NCBI GenBank assembly: GCA_000827325.1
Contig: KN832881.1
Coordinates: forward strand, 952,616-1,016,615
Reading direction: 5' to 3'
Length of the DNA stretch: 64,000 bases
Source: Oidiodendron maius Zn
Lineage: Eukaryota > Ascomycota > Leotiomycetes > Myxotrichaceae
Shown here: positions 1 through 12,006 of the stretch, one piece after another
How the letters are laid out: each line of letters begins with the position of its first letter
Numbering within the stretch: the stretch's first letter is position 1
The notes under the pieces: generated by a model
Databases searched by the model: none
What the model was told of the DNA's origin: nothing
The model's input: the letters and a program-made list of their open reading frames with translations, nothing else
Position numbers and translations under genes: made by a program

Positions 1-1023
1 TTATCTAAGAACTCAGTGGCAGCTGTGGTAAATGGCCTTGCGGCAGCGCCATTTGCGATGCCAACCATGATCGGCGTCTGAACCTCTAGGAAGTCATCCC
101 TAAGCAGAAACTCTCGCACATACTGTATGATGTGCGAGCGTACACGCAGAGTATCAGCCACATTTTTGTTGACTAGGAGATCAACATGTCGATTCCTGAT
201 CCGAGTCTCCCGGTCTCCCAGCACTGTGGGCAGAAGAGGGAGTGCCGGCGACAGGATTTGGGGGAGCGCCGTTGCTTTGATAGACAATGGTCCCGTATCC
301 TTCCCTATAGGATTTCCCACCACGGCTGTAAAATATTAGTACGAGCCATAAGGGAGAGATGGCCATCAACTAACAAACAATATCCCCTCGCCGTACGAGG
401 TGAGAGAATGTACGAAACGGAGCCAAGTCCCCTGACGCCGCAACACTACCGAAGCTACAAATGACTTGCAGAACCCGGTCATCTTGAACGAGGTCCAAAA
501 ACACCAATTTCTTGCCCGAAATACGAACAGATAGCACTCGTCCTATAGAACTGTTAGGCTTGTCATATGCCAGAGAAATCATCTCAAATATACCTCGGAC
601 GGTCACAGCTTCATCTAGTTTTTCTCCCGCTTTCAACTTCCCATATCGCTTTGTGTACTCTTTGAAATTTAACGCGCTGTTAATCCGTTGTATCCTAGGA
701 TAGACCAAAGCATTGGCCACCTTCAATTCCTCTATGCGCTCCGCCACAGCTTTGCGACCCTTCGCTGTAGGTCCGTGTGAAATTCTTCCGGGCGATCGGT
801 TTTCTTGCGGCAATGCCGAAGATGATTTTTCAGGACATGTTCTCTCAAGATATGACTTTCCAGGTGATGTGTCAACGTCCTCGACCCCCTTTACACTATA
901 AGCTGCTTGAGCTGCGAACTGCGCCGTCGTATTGTAGAAACGAGTATAGACGCTTTTTTTCGCAACAGGTAGGTCTCTGAAGAGATACGGCCGCAGAAAT
1001 TGCAGGCCATAAATTGAGCTCAT
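1..1023 (-). CDS. MSK1: Mitochondrial lysyl-tRNA synthetase, partial (C-terminus beyond window)
   Basis: Class II lysyl-tRNA synthetase that would charge tRNA-Lys, probably in mitochondria. Exons read complement(1..325, 375..1023); the 49-nt intron starts GTTAGT and ends ACAG and joins GDIV to SVVGNPIGKD in frame. The N-terminus (MSSIYGLQFLRPYLFRD) is basic and hydroxylated, as expected of a mitochondrial presequence. Next come the YPRI motif, an OB-fold-like anticodon-binding region (VTVRGIFEMIS) and, at the edge, class II motif 2 surroundings (RNRHVDLL, then EVQTPIMVGIANGAAARPF). Catalytic motifs 2 and 3 lie outside the window. It is divergently arranged with TIM10, another mitochondrial gene. 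The family assignment is strong; the mitochondrial location is inferred from the presequence-like start. Confidence 0.88.
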
Positions 1024-1488
1024 CCTGTATCAATCCTTTATTAGCTGATTGGTGCAATTGTAGATCTTAGAGAAGAAGAACTTCGTGGGAAGGTGTCAGA
1101 CAACGGATCGATATGAGATCAGCCACCCGGAGGTGTCAGTCGCAACGGTTCTAATGTTATATTGGGATCATCATGATGGAAACTGCAAATTTGTATAATA
1201 TAGATCCGGTAACTTACTTTTAATTCCTTGCCCAAGATCCGCCGAGCGTGAAGCTGCTGGCGCATTGGAGATAGGTTCTGGAGGATCAACTTTTCCACAC
1301 CAGGGGTGTTCCGCTAGCGTCGGTAAAGTTGCGGCTGTATAGAGAACTGAGCTTCCAGAAATTTAGACTCCAAAAAGCACCAGACATCATCAAAAAACCG
1401 CTCCTACCCCACCGCCTACATCTACAAAACAGACGCCCTCGAGTCTACAACCCTCTTCTCTATCAATTCCTCCTACAGAACCACAATC
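1024..1488. promoter_or_regulatory. Divergent promoter region of MSK1 and TIM10
   Basis: 465 bases with no coding signal between two genes that start away from each other. The side next to TIM10 is rich in C, A and T (short CCTCCTAC and CTACAAC tracts), as is common near fungal transcription starts. I see no clear TATA box or other recognisable operator. Confidence 0.5.
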
Positions 1489-1888
1489 ATGTCTATGTTC
1501 GGACTCGGCCGCCCCCAGCCCTCATCGGCGGAGAAGATCGCTGCCGCAGAGCAGGAGATGGACCTCATCACAGATATGTTCAGCAAGTAAGTACACCCCG
1601 TTCTCTCTCTTTGTCCCTCCCGGTTTTACGTCCCAATGTAGACCTCTCGTCATAACTGCATTTCACTACGCATGATGACTAATGCACGCCCTTAGACTCC
1701 AACAAGCTTGCATGAAGAAGTGCGTGCCCACTGAATACCGCGAGGGGGAGATCAATAAGGGGGAGGGCGTATGCCTCGATCGCTGCGCAGCCAAGTTCTT
1801 CGATGTCCAGTTGAAAGTATCGGAGCTGTTGCAGCAGCAGGCTGCAGCGAAAGGGGCTGGAGGTGGCATGGGTTTCGGAGGGATGTAG
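1489..1888 (+). CDS. TIM10: Tim10, small TIM chaperone of the mitochondrial intermembrane space
   Basis: Exons join(1489..1586, 1696..1888), 96 residues, the usual Tim10 size. Tim9-Tim10 hexamers escort hydrophobic carrier proteins across the intermembrane space to the TIM22 complex. The twin CX3C signature is visible as CMKKC and CLDRC, which form the two intramolecular disulfides introduced by Mia40. The N-terminus ([10 protein letters not shown], then [16 protein letters not shown]) and the glycine-rich tail ([11 protein letters not shown]) fit the family. The 109-nt intron has donor GTAAGT and acceptor TTAG and splits a Lys codon. The start is the first ATG, with A at -3. It is divergent from the mitochondrial lysyl-tRNA synthetase. 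Confidence 0.95.
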
Positions 1889-2181
1889 GAGCTTGAATTT
1901 TGCATTGAGCCCGCCAAGGACGAGTGAACTGCTACGACATTGGAGCGAGGACATCTTTTGGGTGTGGCCAATTCGTGTTGGACTGACGTAGGCATAAATT
2001 TCCAGGGATAACATATAACTGGGTTATTGTATTATATACGTGTGGTATAAAGGATATTAGGCGTTCAATACTCATCAAAACTCATCACTCAAATGCCCAA
2101 TTCATGTCTATTTTTCTAGGTATCTCCTATACTCCCGCTAATGCAGTTCAATCCCTCCTCGCCACAATGCCATGCTATCCA

Positions 2182-4966
2182 TTATCGGCGAGGGCGAGGG
2201 CGTGTGATGTTCGGCCCTGTGCCAATCCCAGTGATAGAGCGGACTGCCCAGTGGGCCCAGCTTTCCGTGTTGAGATGCGTTTCCAACTCATGTGCGCGCA
2301 TCTCCAAATCATCGACCTGCTTTCCGAATTGTAAGACGCCGTCTTCGACATCCTGCACTTTCGAGACGAGTTCATTGATCTCGTACTCCAGCTTTGCGCC
2401 TAGAAGCTCGATGTCCTTGATTCTCTCAGTTATGTGGGCACGCTCATCACCTAGGACATCTTGAGAGCTCTGCTTCACTGCCTGATAAGATTCGCTTAGC
2501 TGGTAGTAAAGTGTTTGAAGTCCCTCCTGATCTCTGGACGCCTGCTCGTCTAATAAATCGATGCCACTGAGCTGCTGGTCAACCCAGGGCCTAACACGAT
2601 CACGAAGCTCGGAGACTTTCTCAAAGAGCTCCTTATAGTATTCTGCCGCCGCCCTTTGCTTCTGAAACGCGGTCCATGTATCTATATCGTCTTTGCCATC
2701 GTCCTTCGCGCAAACAGAACTCCAATCTAAAATGGCCTCCTCTGCACAACTGAACGACATCTGACGGGGCCACCAAGTATCGTTACGACTCCCATCTGAT
2801 GTTGGCGCTGCTGTCGCTATGCTGTTTCGCCGGCGAAGAAGAGCATGGTATTTATGTGACTCGCGTTCTGCTTCCAGAAAGGGTCCTTGGAGGTCGCCAT
2901 CCCCATATGCTGAACCACCAGATGGCTCGCTAATAACAAGGCTGCGCCGGATGTCCTTTACTTCGGCCGCCCAGCGAGCTTCTGCTTCCGCATCTTTCGG
3001 CGTTTCTATGCGTGGCGTTGGTTCAGGTAGATTGCTCCTTGAGTCGCTTGGTGGCGACTCGGAGTCGCGACTGCGAGCGGAGGAAATGACCCGAGATACG
3101 TTATCCTTGGAGCTCATTTGTTCATTTTGATATTCTGCAGGAGTGGTCTTCCAGGTGAACGATTTTGTAATTCCCTTCGGACTAGGTGGCCCTCCTGTAG
3201 ACGGGGCCAAGTTTGCAGAAATACTTGGAACGCCCTCTCCTAACGCTCGACTCTCAATGTCAGTCACGTCGTCTTTTGAGTGCCTGCTTGCGTGGCCGCG
3301 CCTTCCAACCGCGTCCTTTATTCTGCCGAGGCCAGATCTCGCGTCATTCATCTTCCCAGTGACACTCCTGAATACAGTTTTGCGTAGTTGCGGGTCCCTC
3401 TCCATGGGGCTATCAACCACACTTGTTGCGGAATCAGGAGCTTGGCCAATGTAGACATCACTTGGGCTGTCTTTTTCCCTCCGTCGCAGCTCTGGATCCT
3501 CATCTGCAGAAAAGGAGCCACTCTTATGGTGGCTCCACATGTAACCGCCATGCTCGTCCTTGGAAAAGGTGTAGTTTGCTGAATCTTCACTGAGCCTGAA
3601 GTCTCCGGCACCAGTTCGTCTTGGTTTGCCATACCACAACCATTTTGCCCTCTCGCCATGTACAAGACTGATAAATCGGTCGAGATCTAGAGTCTCAATA
3701 TCTCCGATACCAGCTTTGTCGCGGCCTACCATGCCCATCACCATTTCACCACCTTTGCCGCTGAGTTCTGCGACAGTGGACTTAACAGCTTTTGGTACAG
3801 CCCACCCTTCCCCTGCAGCTGCCTTTGCAGTGACTTTATGAAGTTGGTTCAGAGTATGTCGGTCTAGCCTTCTCGTACGTTCCATCTTCTGAGATTTTTG
3901 AAAATATGCAATGCCTCGTTTCAGACTGAGAACGTCAAATGCATCTTTTGCCACAGGGGCACCGTAATAGTTGAGGCGGTTCCGAGCACCCATAAGCATA
4001 CCGAGTAGTGCTGCCACCGTCGTAGGCCCCAGTATCCCGTCCGTGGGTTCGATGTTGTAATACTCGGAACCAATTTCTGTCCACCAGTCATTAATTGCCT
4101 TTTCGGTTACATCGCAGAGCATTCCGTCCGCATACTCTTGTTGTAGCTTGCCAAAGATCATCAGAGCTACCTGGGAAAGCTTGACGAGCTCAAGTACTGC
4201 GCCATAGAGCGGGATTCGATCTCCAGTTTTGTAAAGCTGTAGAAATTTGGCCTGTGTAGCTCCTGCAGGCGGTGCCAGGCTCATTCCGGATCTTCCTGAG
4301 CATCCTAGTCTCTTCAAGTTTTCGTTGACGATGAAGTCTTCTCTGTGCTTTTTTACGTCCCCGTCGGGGACTGGTATAACGGTCAATGCAGATGGGAAGC
4401 TACTCAGGTTCGTCACCATGAGCATGCCGAGATGCGTTTCTTTTGGTCTCGCGTGGAATTGAGAGACGGCCTTGAAATATACACGCAGTCTTGGCGACCA
4501 CTCCTCTTCGTTTGTAGGTACTCCTAAGACGCCCACTAGGACCGAGTGATTTGGGTCACCCGTGTATGTAGTTATGATGAAGGTAGGGTGAACTCGAGAG
4601 CAAGCCCACTGTTCGACTATGTATAACTCATAGCCTTTCAGGCGGCCCCGCCGTTCTATAACCACGGTGGCAGAATCGTCTTCGAGATACCTAATAAGGG
4701 TCAGAAAGCTTCACTAGATTCTACCCCGAGACGAACCTGAACGCAACTGGGTCCGTAAAGACGAAATGCCGCCGAGACACCGTATTCCCCTTTGGAGCCG
4801 AGGTATTTGCAGGAGGGGCCATGGTTGCTGGCTCTGATGTGACTGCGCTGGGAGAGTTCCCGCTGTTGATGATAGCAGGGCTTCCCGAAGGCACCTGAGA
4901 AGGTGGGAGGGATTCATCTCGACTGTACAGTTCGTATGCATGAGGGGCGGCGAGCCGACTAGACAT
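2182..4966 (-). CDS. STB6: Stb6/Stb2-like Sin3-binding protein
   Basis: Exons complement(2182..4690, 4725..4966), 916 residues. The 34-nt intron (GTAGAA to TTAG) is very short but restores the conserved FRFVSG-YLEDDSATVV junction. Yeast Stb2/Stb6 bind the Sin3 histone-deacetylase corepressor. The N-terminal half is conserved: YLEDDSATVV, then RGRLKGYELYIVEQWACSR and a region around residues 310-390 with TDGILGPTTVAALLG. The middle is low-complexity, rich in Ser, Asp and Arg. The C-terminus (about 730-890) is coiled coil (ELVSKVQDVEDGVLQFG), followed by a short hydrophobic end and RPRPRR. Homology is recognised from the N-terminal block; a role in Sin3 complexes is knowledge of the yeast family, not shown here. 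Confidence 0.82.
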
Positions 4967-5483
4967 GACTGCGAGCTAGCTCTCGCTGTGCTCGTGCTCG
5001 TGTGGTCGCCGGGGTTATCGTGTGGTGAACTCGACTGGGTCAACCTGGAAACATCTATCGAGGAGCATGATGGTCCACAACGACTATGCCATGCAGGGAC
5101 TGGAGTAATTAGGACGAGCGGAAGGCTAGAAACGTGCACAAATAATGTGGTAACGAGATTATGGCTGTGCTTCTTACCATGCTCCGGCTTAAGACCGCCG
5201 ACGTCTGAACAGCTATGGTCCATTACCGACGGCGAGTGGGGCTGGAAGTCTGGTGACGATAGACGCCACGGCCCCGTTACTCAGGCACAAACACATCTAC
5301 TCTACAACCTCCATCTACCGCACTTCAACCACAGCAAGACTGATTTTTGAGAGTTTGCACTGGGGAGAGCTTGTATTTATTCTACAGATGTGTTCTTGGA
5401 CTTACCTCAGCATATGAGGCAGCAATAGACACTCCCACCACCCGGAAAAGACCTTCCCCCAGGAGGGGTTTGAGACTCCAGCC
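4967..5483. promoter_or_regulatory. Divergent promoter of STB6-like gene and RMD5
   Basis: 517 bases between two outward-facing start codons. An open frame crosses it but shows no family resemblance, so I treat it as chance. The sequence close to RMD5 includes CACCACCCGG and CCTTCCCCC tracts. No specific factor site is obvious. Confidence 0.45.
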
Positions 5484-6899
5484 ATGGATGCCCTCCAGCT
5501 CGAGCTGGCTAAGCTACGGAGGGATGCCAACCTCTCCCAGAGTATCCAGGATGTCGATAACATCATTGCACAGCTCGAGAATGCTCGAGAGTCCATAGTC
5601 TCAGGTATGAAATCTTTCCTATCTTCCTTCGGCGTGGCGGATAACTCGCTGGAATGTAACCGCTCGACCACTTCCTTTGCGTTCTCCTGCTTGTATTTTG
5701 CCTTAGCCACTTACTGACAAGAGATTTCTATCTCAGACCGTAATTCGACTTCAATCACGCTTGCTAAGCTTCAAAATCCGCTTAAGAGTGGTTTCGACAA
5801 GGTCAATGACGACCTCAAAAAGATACACAAAGGCCATAGTAATTATGGGAAAGCTCTGGATAAGGTATGACGACGGCTCGAAGCAGCATTTAAAATTGTC
5901 CTAACACATATCTAGCACTTTCCAGTCAAAGCTCTACCTACTGAGTACGATGCCTTAGCATCACATCCGTCCCTAATCAACCGAGCCATCGCTATGCACT
6001 TCCTCCGCGAAGGCCAATTCCAAGTGGCGACAACCTTCCTGGATGAAGCCCTGGATAACCCTCCGCAGCCAGTACCTACACCAGGGACCCCGAATCCTTC
6101 TGCATCTGAGTCGGAAGATTTCACGTCACTAAATGTGGAGGAGTTACAAGCAAAGTTTGCAAATATGTACGAGGTTCTGCGCGAGTTGAAGAATCGGAAT
6201 CTTCATCCAGCAATTGAGTGGGCTCGAATCAACAGTCACGAATTAGAGAAACGGGGAAGTAATCTAGAATACGAACTCAACCAGCTACAGTTTGTCTGGC
6301 TCTTCCAAGGGCCGCAGGTCAACGGTCTGCCAGACGATGCGAACAACGGCGTCGGAGGTGCGTTAAGGTACGCTAGAGAGAATTTTGGGAGCTTCCAAGG
6401 CCGGTTTCAGCGACACATCCAGCAGCTGGCGACGGGCATGGCATTCAAATCGAACCTCAAGGACTCCCCATACCAGCGAATATTCAATACCGAAACCGTA
6501 TGGGACGACGTCTCCGCCTCCTTCACGCGCGAGTTTTGTACCCTCATGGGCCGCTCGGCAGACTCCCCACTCTACACCGCAGCCACGGCAGGCGTGATCG
6601 CCCTACCCACGCTGATCAAGCTCGCATCTATCGTGAAGGAGAAACGCACTGAATGGACCACCCAAAACGAACTTCCCGTGGAAATCCCACTCCCCCGAAG
6701 CATGATCTTCCACCCGATCTTCGTGTGCCCCGTGAGCAAGGAGCAGACGACCGAGGAGAACCCTCCCATGATGATGCCCTGTGGTCACGTTATTGCCAAG
6801 GAGAGTCTCAACCGCTTGGGGCTCAGGGTGGGCAGGTTCAAATGCCCATACTGCCCGAACGAGAGCCAGCCTAAGGATGCGAGGGAGTTGATAATGTAG
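5484..6899 (+). CDS. RMD5: GID/CTLH E3 ubiquitin ligase subunit Rmd5/Gid2
   Basis: Exons join(5484..5604, 5737..5864, 5916..6899), 410 residues. Rmd5 pairs with Fyv10/Gid9 as the catalytic RING heterodimer of the GID/CTLH ligase, which degrades gluconeogenic enzymes in yeast. Order of elements: N-terminal coiled coil (about 1-80); LisH/CTLH region (INRAIAMHFLREGQF, then VEELQAKFANMYEVLRELK and HPAIEWARIN, LEYELNQLQFVWLF); CRA-like helices; and a C-terminal degenerate RING (CPVSKEQ, then MMMPCGHVIAKESL and FKCPYCP). The degenerate RING with a CPVSKEQ start is typical of this family. Splice signals are canonical. The start ATG at 5484 has a good context (GCCATGG). Confidence 0.93.
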
Positions 6900-7451
6900 A
6901 AGTAAGGCTTTAGGAGAGGGAGTTCTTTTGGTACGGTTGCATTGGCGGGCAGTTCAGGGCGCTTGGTGTGGTGTGAAAGAGGGTTAAGGGCAAGGTGTCC
7001 AAGGAGCAGAGCAAAGGTATCCTGCTAGTCCAATTAAATCAATCAATTCCGACTCCCCCTCTCCTTGTTGGAGGATGTCATTCATATATTTTCTCTGTGC
7101 TGACTGCAGACATACACCTCTTTGTCACCTTCTCGTAAGATCCGTCCGAGCACGCGCAAGCCCCATCTTATTTTCATGCGATTATTGCCAAGACCCAACC
7201 AAAAAACATCTGGATATCTGGAATTTTCGCCACTTTTTTAATTTCACTCGGGTTAGATTCCGCTGGAAGGTGTTTTTGTTGCACGTCGCAATTTACGCCT
7301 TGGCATCTTGGCATTACTGTTTCTTAGTCTAAAGTGACAAGCAATATTGATTTATTTTCTGTATCCCCATTCTCGATATGGATGAGCTCTATACCATAGA
7401 TAGCCAGAACCAGCCTGAACTCCATAACACCCCAATTTCATAACCCGTAGA
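6900..7451. other. Convergent 3' region between RMD5 and PSY4
   Basis: 552 bases holding the 3' ends of two converging genes. It is T-rich on the plus strand with several A/T-rich stretches suitable for polyadenylation. I see no gene or structured RNA in it. Confidence 0.4.
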
Positions 7452-8870
7452 TCAAGTCGAAGCAGACTCAGCCTCTTCGTCCTTCCCTTCCGAATCCACT
7501 TGAGTATTTTGTTCAGCCTTATCTGCATCCTCAATGTCATTGTCTCCTTGAGTCTCATCCATTTTCAGCTTCTTTTCGGCGCTCCCGATCTCCTCTTCTG
7601 CCTCCCGCTTTGGGGCGTCAGGTCGCTCGCCGTCCTGCTTGTCAATATCTGCTAACTCTTTTTCAACCTTCCTTCCAACTGCAGCTTCAATATCGATCCC
7701 CTGCATACCCACTCCTGACCCTCCTCTCTGGCTTGCGCTGCCTGAGCCTTGCGGTCCCATATCCTCCATGCCAATCTCCTCCGGGCCACGTGCATGCGGA
7801 ACCTCATCTTCTTCTCCCAAGCCATCCGAATCTCCCCTATTCCCTTCTAGCTGTGAAACGGGCACGACTCCCGCACGCTGCTCCTGTCTCAACAACTCTC
7901 CTTGCGTGACCCCCCCTTCCATTCTTAAACTTGTAGCACCACTGTCCGCCGATACTGTAAGAGACTCGCTACGCGTAGACGGCACCCCATTTACAGAAAC
8001 AGATACTGTTTCCACCCCGCCTGGCCCATTCGGTCCATCAATCATCTGTGTACTCTCGGTCTTGACTTCTCCTTCAAGAGGCGATCGCGTGCCCCCATTG
8101 CTCTTGCTGAGCCATGCTATGGGTGTGAGCAGCGCACCGCCCAGACTCTCATCAGACCCAAGGCCGGCGGCTTGTGCAGAAGATGACCGGTTGCCCCAAG
8201 TTATAGAGAGCGGGTCCAAGCCGCCACCGTTGGAGAGAATAGAAGAGCTCGAAGGGTCGGGGATTGCGGGAGGGAGGGGAAATATATGTGCTCCGGATGT
8301 GACATGTACGACTCGGTCCATGGCATGTAGGTAGGAGGGTAGTGTCTTATAGTGTTGTTTCGGGAAGAGGATGAGCTCAGCGAGTCGTTGAACAGTGTGA
8401 GGCGGGTGTTTGGCAAAGAGGGTGTTCAGTGTGCTGGTTATAGAATCGAGGAGATATCGGATCTGCGGAGGGAAATCCCCCGAAGAGCCTTCCGTATGTG
8501 GAGGCGCATTCTCTTTGTTTGTGGACTGCGTCGAAGTAGTACTGGTCTGGCTCGCGGTTTCCGCCACCTGCGATGGTGGCGGAGGGGAAGATAGCGGCCC
8601 ATATGGGGGAATGTGGGGATGTGGAACAGATGGCATGGAGAAATCATCGTGCACAATCTGTAAAGGATTAGCTGAAACATAACGAGAATATGGAAGGTAG
8701 CTAATTACCTTCTCTAATCTTGGGATCAATCTTGAGAGCAAACCCGGCCAGACCTCACTTGGCAGATGTTAGCTGTATGCATGAAGTTAATGGCGCTAGT
8801 AAACCTACTAATCTATTGCCTGCCCATTTGCGAGTGTTTGCAGCACCTCATCATCAGTGTCGATATCCAT
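7452..8870 (-). CDS. PSY4: Protein phosphatase 4 regulatory subunit 2 (PPP4R2/Psy4 family)
   Basis: Exons complement(7452..8657, 8709..8757, 8809..8870), 438 residues. PPP4R2 targets the PP4 catalytic subunit, which in yeast dephosphorylates gamma-H2A. The family core reads WPGLLSRLIPRLEKIVHDDF near the N-terminus and TVQRLAELILFPKQHYKTL around residues 125-145, followed by LHAMDRVVHVTS. The rest is low-complexity: Ser/Gly-rich, then a strongly acidic Lys/Glu C-terminus typical of the family. The second intron (51 nt, GTAATT to ACAG, branch CTAAT) is stop-free and in frame, but removing it restores LEKIVHDDF. The first intron ends in CAAG, an uncommon acceptor. The start exon (MDIDTDDEVLQTLANGQ) is inferred from phase. 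Confidence 0.85.
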
Positions 8871-10881
8871 TTTGGTGGGTTGCGACAGGGAGGGATGGTC
8901 TGGAATATTGAGGTTTGCCGAGCGCGTGAGTCGGCTTAGGTAGATAACGCGATTTTGGAGAGGTGGATGGTCAGGGACAAAATTTACAATGGCCTGCTGC
9001 CACCGATATACGTCGCAGAAAGGCTTATATGGTAGACTGTTATTCTACTCAATACAACTATATATCCGAAGAAGTCTCAAATCTTCAATCATCATCCGGA
9101 GGCGGAATAGAAGCTGGGACGACGAGTCAAGCCTCGTCATGTGATCTGGGCAAACACGATTTCTCGCGTAATTGTTTGCACTATTTAAGATCGAAACAGT
9201 TGAGTACTGTATAAATACAGGCGCTGTTTCCGGTTCACAAATTTTCTTTTCCCTTTTCCTCTTCATACTTACCTTCTTGACAGTTCCCTGGCTCAAGAAT
9301 CAGGGGCTGGCGATACGAGTCCTCCATTGCACGTCGGGGAGACAAGAATCGTTTACTTGGCTGCGGTCACGTAATCGGGGGAATTTTTGATGGTACTCTT
9401 GAGCGATCTTTCATTGTGCCCATCATCTTGAGTGGTGGCATGAAGAAGGCTGAAAGAAAGAGGCGCCTGTCTGTGCTACGGATGCCGTATTTTGCGGCCT
9501 TCCCCGTCATGGCTTCTGCCGTCTGCCAAGGGAGAGGGCAGGCATGATACGAGATTCTCGGGTTCAATAGATTCGCGCGTCAGACCATTTCGAGGAAATA
9601 GCGCGGCGTTGATCGGGGGATAGAGTAGAAAGAGGCCGACACGCGTAACCCATATGCATGTCGAAGAAGTCGTACAGCAGTAAAACCGTCGATGTTATAG
9701 AGATAGACGTGATGGTCAGCGCAGCCCGCAACACCGATCAAACCACAACACCCCTCACAAAGCGCAACCTGCCAAATGCTCGGAATCTGCGCCTGATCTC
9801 AAACACCAACTGAACCTTCATTGCCTTGGCAGGTCCACAGCCCCCTGGTCGTGCTAGCTGCCTCTCAGTCAGCCCTCTCAGCCCTTCCTCACGAGCCACT
9901 CGCACGCCCCGTCGATGTCTTCTGAACCCACTTGGGCTCAGGGGACTGGATCGTCCTGTGGCGCTGCACTGATACCGCATGGAGAAGTGAGGTGGACAGA
10001 GAGAGGAGCCGTTGAAACCCGTGCCCGCGAGATCCGAATGGCATCTAGTTCGCTGCTGAGCCATCCGCTGCCGTACCCTGAACAATACGAACGAACCGTG
10101 TGCGCGCGCCTCAGGATCAAACTCTCCGCAGTATTGAACGACGGGGGACGTGGGACATATTGCCTCTAAGCCTTCCGACCAAGATTCCTCGACTCGCGCC
10201 AATCCTCTCCTCCTCCACAAAACCCTTCTCTTCCTCTCCCTCTTGTTCACCTTCTCTCCCCTCCGCACCTCTTAGCCGTCCTCCCACGGAGATCTCTCCC
10301 GGCCTGCGACGCGCAAACCACTCCCTTGCCCTATAGTCGCCTACTCCAGAGTGAGGACCCCCTACACCTCTACCCCCAGGTTGTTTCACCTTTGAGCTCC
10401 CCGTATCACCGAACTCTCGTTATCCACAGCGATCAAACACAGTGTTCGAGGGCAACCATCCCTCCGACCACACACGCAACCCTTATCATCCCGGCTACTT
10501 GGGCTTTCCTCTCCAGATCGGCCGACGCAACTAGTTGCAATCCTTCTTTCTCCAACTCGGCCTTTCTAGCGGAAACAACCTCCCTTCCTTCGAGCCGAAC
10601 AATCGAGTGCTCTTCCTTTGAGGCATCCCATCCGCTCTCACCTTTTCAGTTACGTACACATTCTAGAACGCAGTTCTTTCCAGCCTAACCTCGACAACCA
10701 TCTCCTTGAACCCCACCGTCGACTGCCCTCCTTCGAGGAGCGGGAAAACACCGCCATCGTGGCCTACCGACACGACTCTCGAAAATCCCTTCTGGATGCC
10801 GATCCGCAATACGACGGAGGGTATCGCCATCGTGAGGGCTTCGCACCGCCTGTAGTTGGCACACGCCAGAGAGGATTCAGG
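8871..10881. promoter_or_regulatory. Two-kilobase divergent region upstream of PSY4 and the UPF0658 gene
   Basis: 2.0 kb between outward-facing genes. From about 10170 to 10750 the plus strand is a long pyrimidine-rich stretch (CCTCTCCC, CTTCTCTCCC and similar), which suggests a long 5' leader or core promoter for the UPF0658 gene. Open frames of up to about 175 codons occur on both strands but lack recognisable domains, and are explained by high GC. No tRNA or repeat was seen. Confidence 0.4.
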
Positions 10882-12006
10882 ATGTACATTCCCAATACCA
10901 TGTGGACTTGGGCGTTCATGCTTACAGCATGCGCCCAGGCCATGATCATTCTAGCCCTTGAATCGTAAGATAACCGCCTTCGGGTGAATGCCATATGTGT
11001 TGAGAGCTTACTTGTGATCCAAGATACATCTTCGCGAAATTTCAGTTGAGCCTTAGGCCGGGAATGGGAACCACTCCTGATGTCAAGGCCATCCCCACAT
11101 ACCTCACACTGTTCATCTTCGGCTTTCTGTACCAGCTTATCCTGGTTTACGACACCCTGCGACTGAAAAACACAATTCAGGTCATTGGACTCTGCGCATA
11201 TAATGTTGGCATGCTTATCTATGCTTCCATTCAATATGATCAGATTGAGAAGGCAGTCAAAACTCTGACTGGGGACTTTATTGATGAGTCTACAGATTTG
11301 TGGGACAATGTGCACCCTTATTTGATCGCCGTGCCATGCGTCATTGCCTTCTTTACTGTGGTTCTCTCTTTTGTGGCGTGGAAGCTTTATGATGAATTTG
11401 CTTGGACCATATACAAGCACATTAGCGCCGATCTCCGCATGAAGCGTCGTTTCTTGACATTCCAGGTAGTACTTTTCCTCCCATATTCTTACCGTCTGCT
11501 AACTGTAGTAGATCTACATTGCTCTCCTGAAGTTTGATTTCTTTTTCTTCCTGGGTTTTACAGTACAGTTCCTCGTGATTGTCACCGGGCTTGCGGATGC
11601 CGAGAAGTGGGTTACCGTGGCCGCGATTCCCGTCACGATCCTCATTTTGTTCCTGGCCGCTTATTGGACCCGCCGTGAGAATGCATTCGGGATGCTAGCT
11701 ACAATTGTCTGCTACTTCGGCGGCCTGGCTTATTTCATTTTCAAGTTAGCTCGGATGTATCAACCTAGTCACGAAGTCAATTACCTCCCTGTCCGAAAAT
11801 CTCTTACCAGTTTTGCGGTCATAACGATCATTCTGATCGTCCTTACGATTACCAATGCCTCGGTGTGCATGGCGAACTTCAACAAAGGATTGAAGCCACA
11901 TATACTGAAGAGAAAGATTGGCGGAGACGATGAGAAGGCCGTTCGCATGACTGACCTTCCCGACCCCAGTAACGGACCAGGGCCAAGTCGTATGACGATA
12001 GAATGA
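10882..12006 (+). CDS. UPF0658 family Golgi-type multispanning membrane protein
   Basis: Exons join(10882..10964, 11024..11465, 11512..12006), 339 residues. It resembles the fungal UPF0658 family, annotated as a Golgi membrane protein in fission yeast; its molecular function is unknown. At least seven hydrophobic segments are visible: WAFMLTACAQAMIILAL, YLTLFIFGFLYQLILVY, VIGLCAYNVGMLIYA, LIAVPCVIAFFTVVLSFVAW, FFFFLGFTVQFLVIV, VTVAAIPVTILILFLAAYW and SFAVITIILIVLTI. The C-terminus (after KPHILKRKIGGDDEK) is hydrophilic. MYIPNTMWTW is the first ATG in the frame; upstream codons have none. The first intron ends in CCAAG and the second in GTAGTAG, where only the second TAG keeps the frame open. 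It is preceded by a long pyrimidine-rich leader. Confidence 0.88.

Noticed and set aside
4940-5350. A plus-strand gene in the STB6/RMD5 promoter
   Set aside because: Overlaps the conserved first exon of STB6 on the other strand and shows no family resemblance.
9738-10268. A 176-codon frame on the minus strand
   Set aside because: Arg-rich, no recognisable domain, lies in a GC-rich pyrimidine tract where long open frames are expected by chance.
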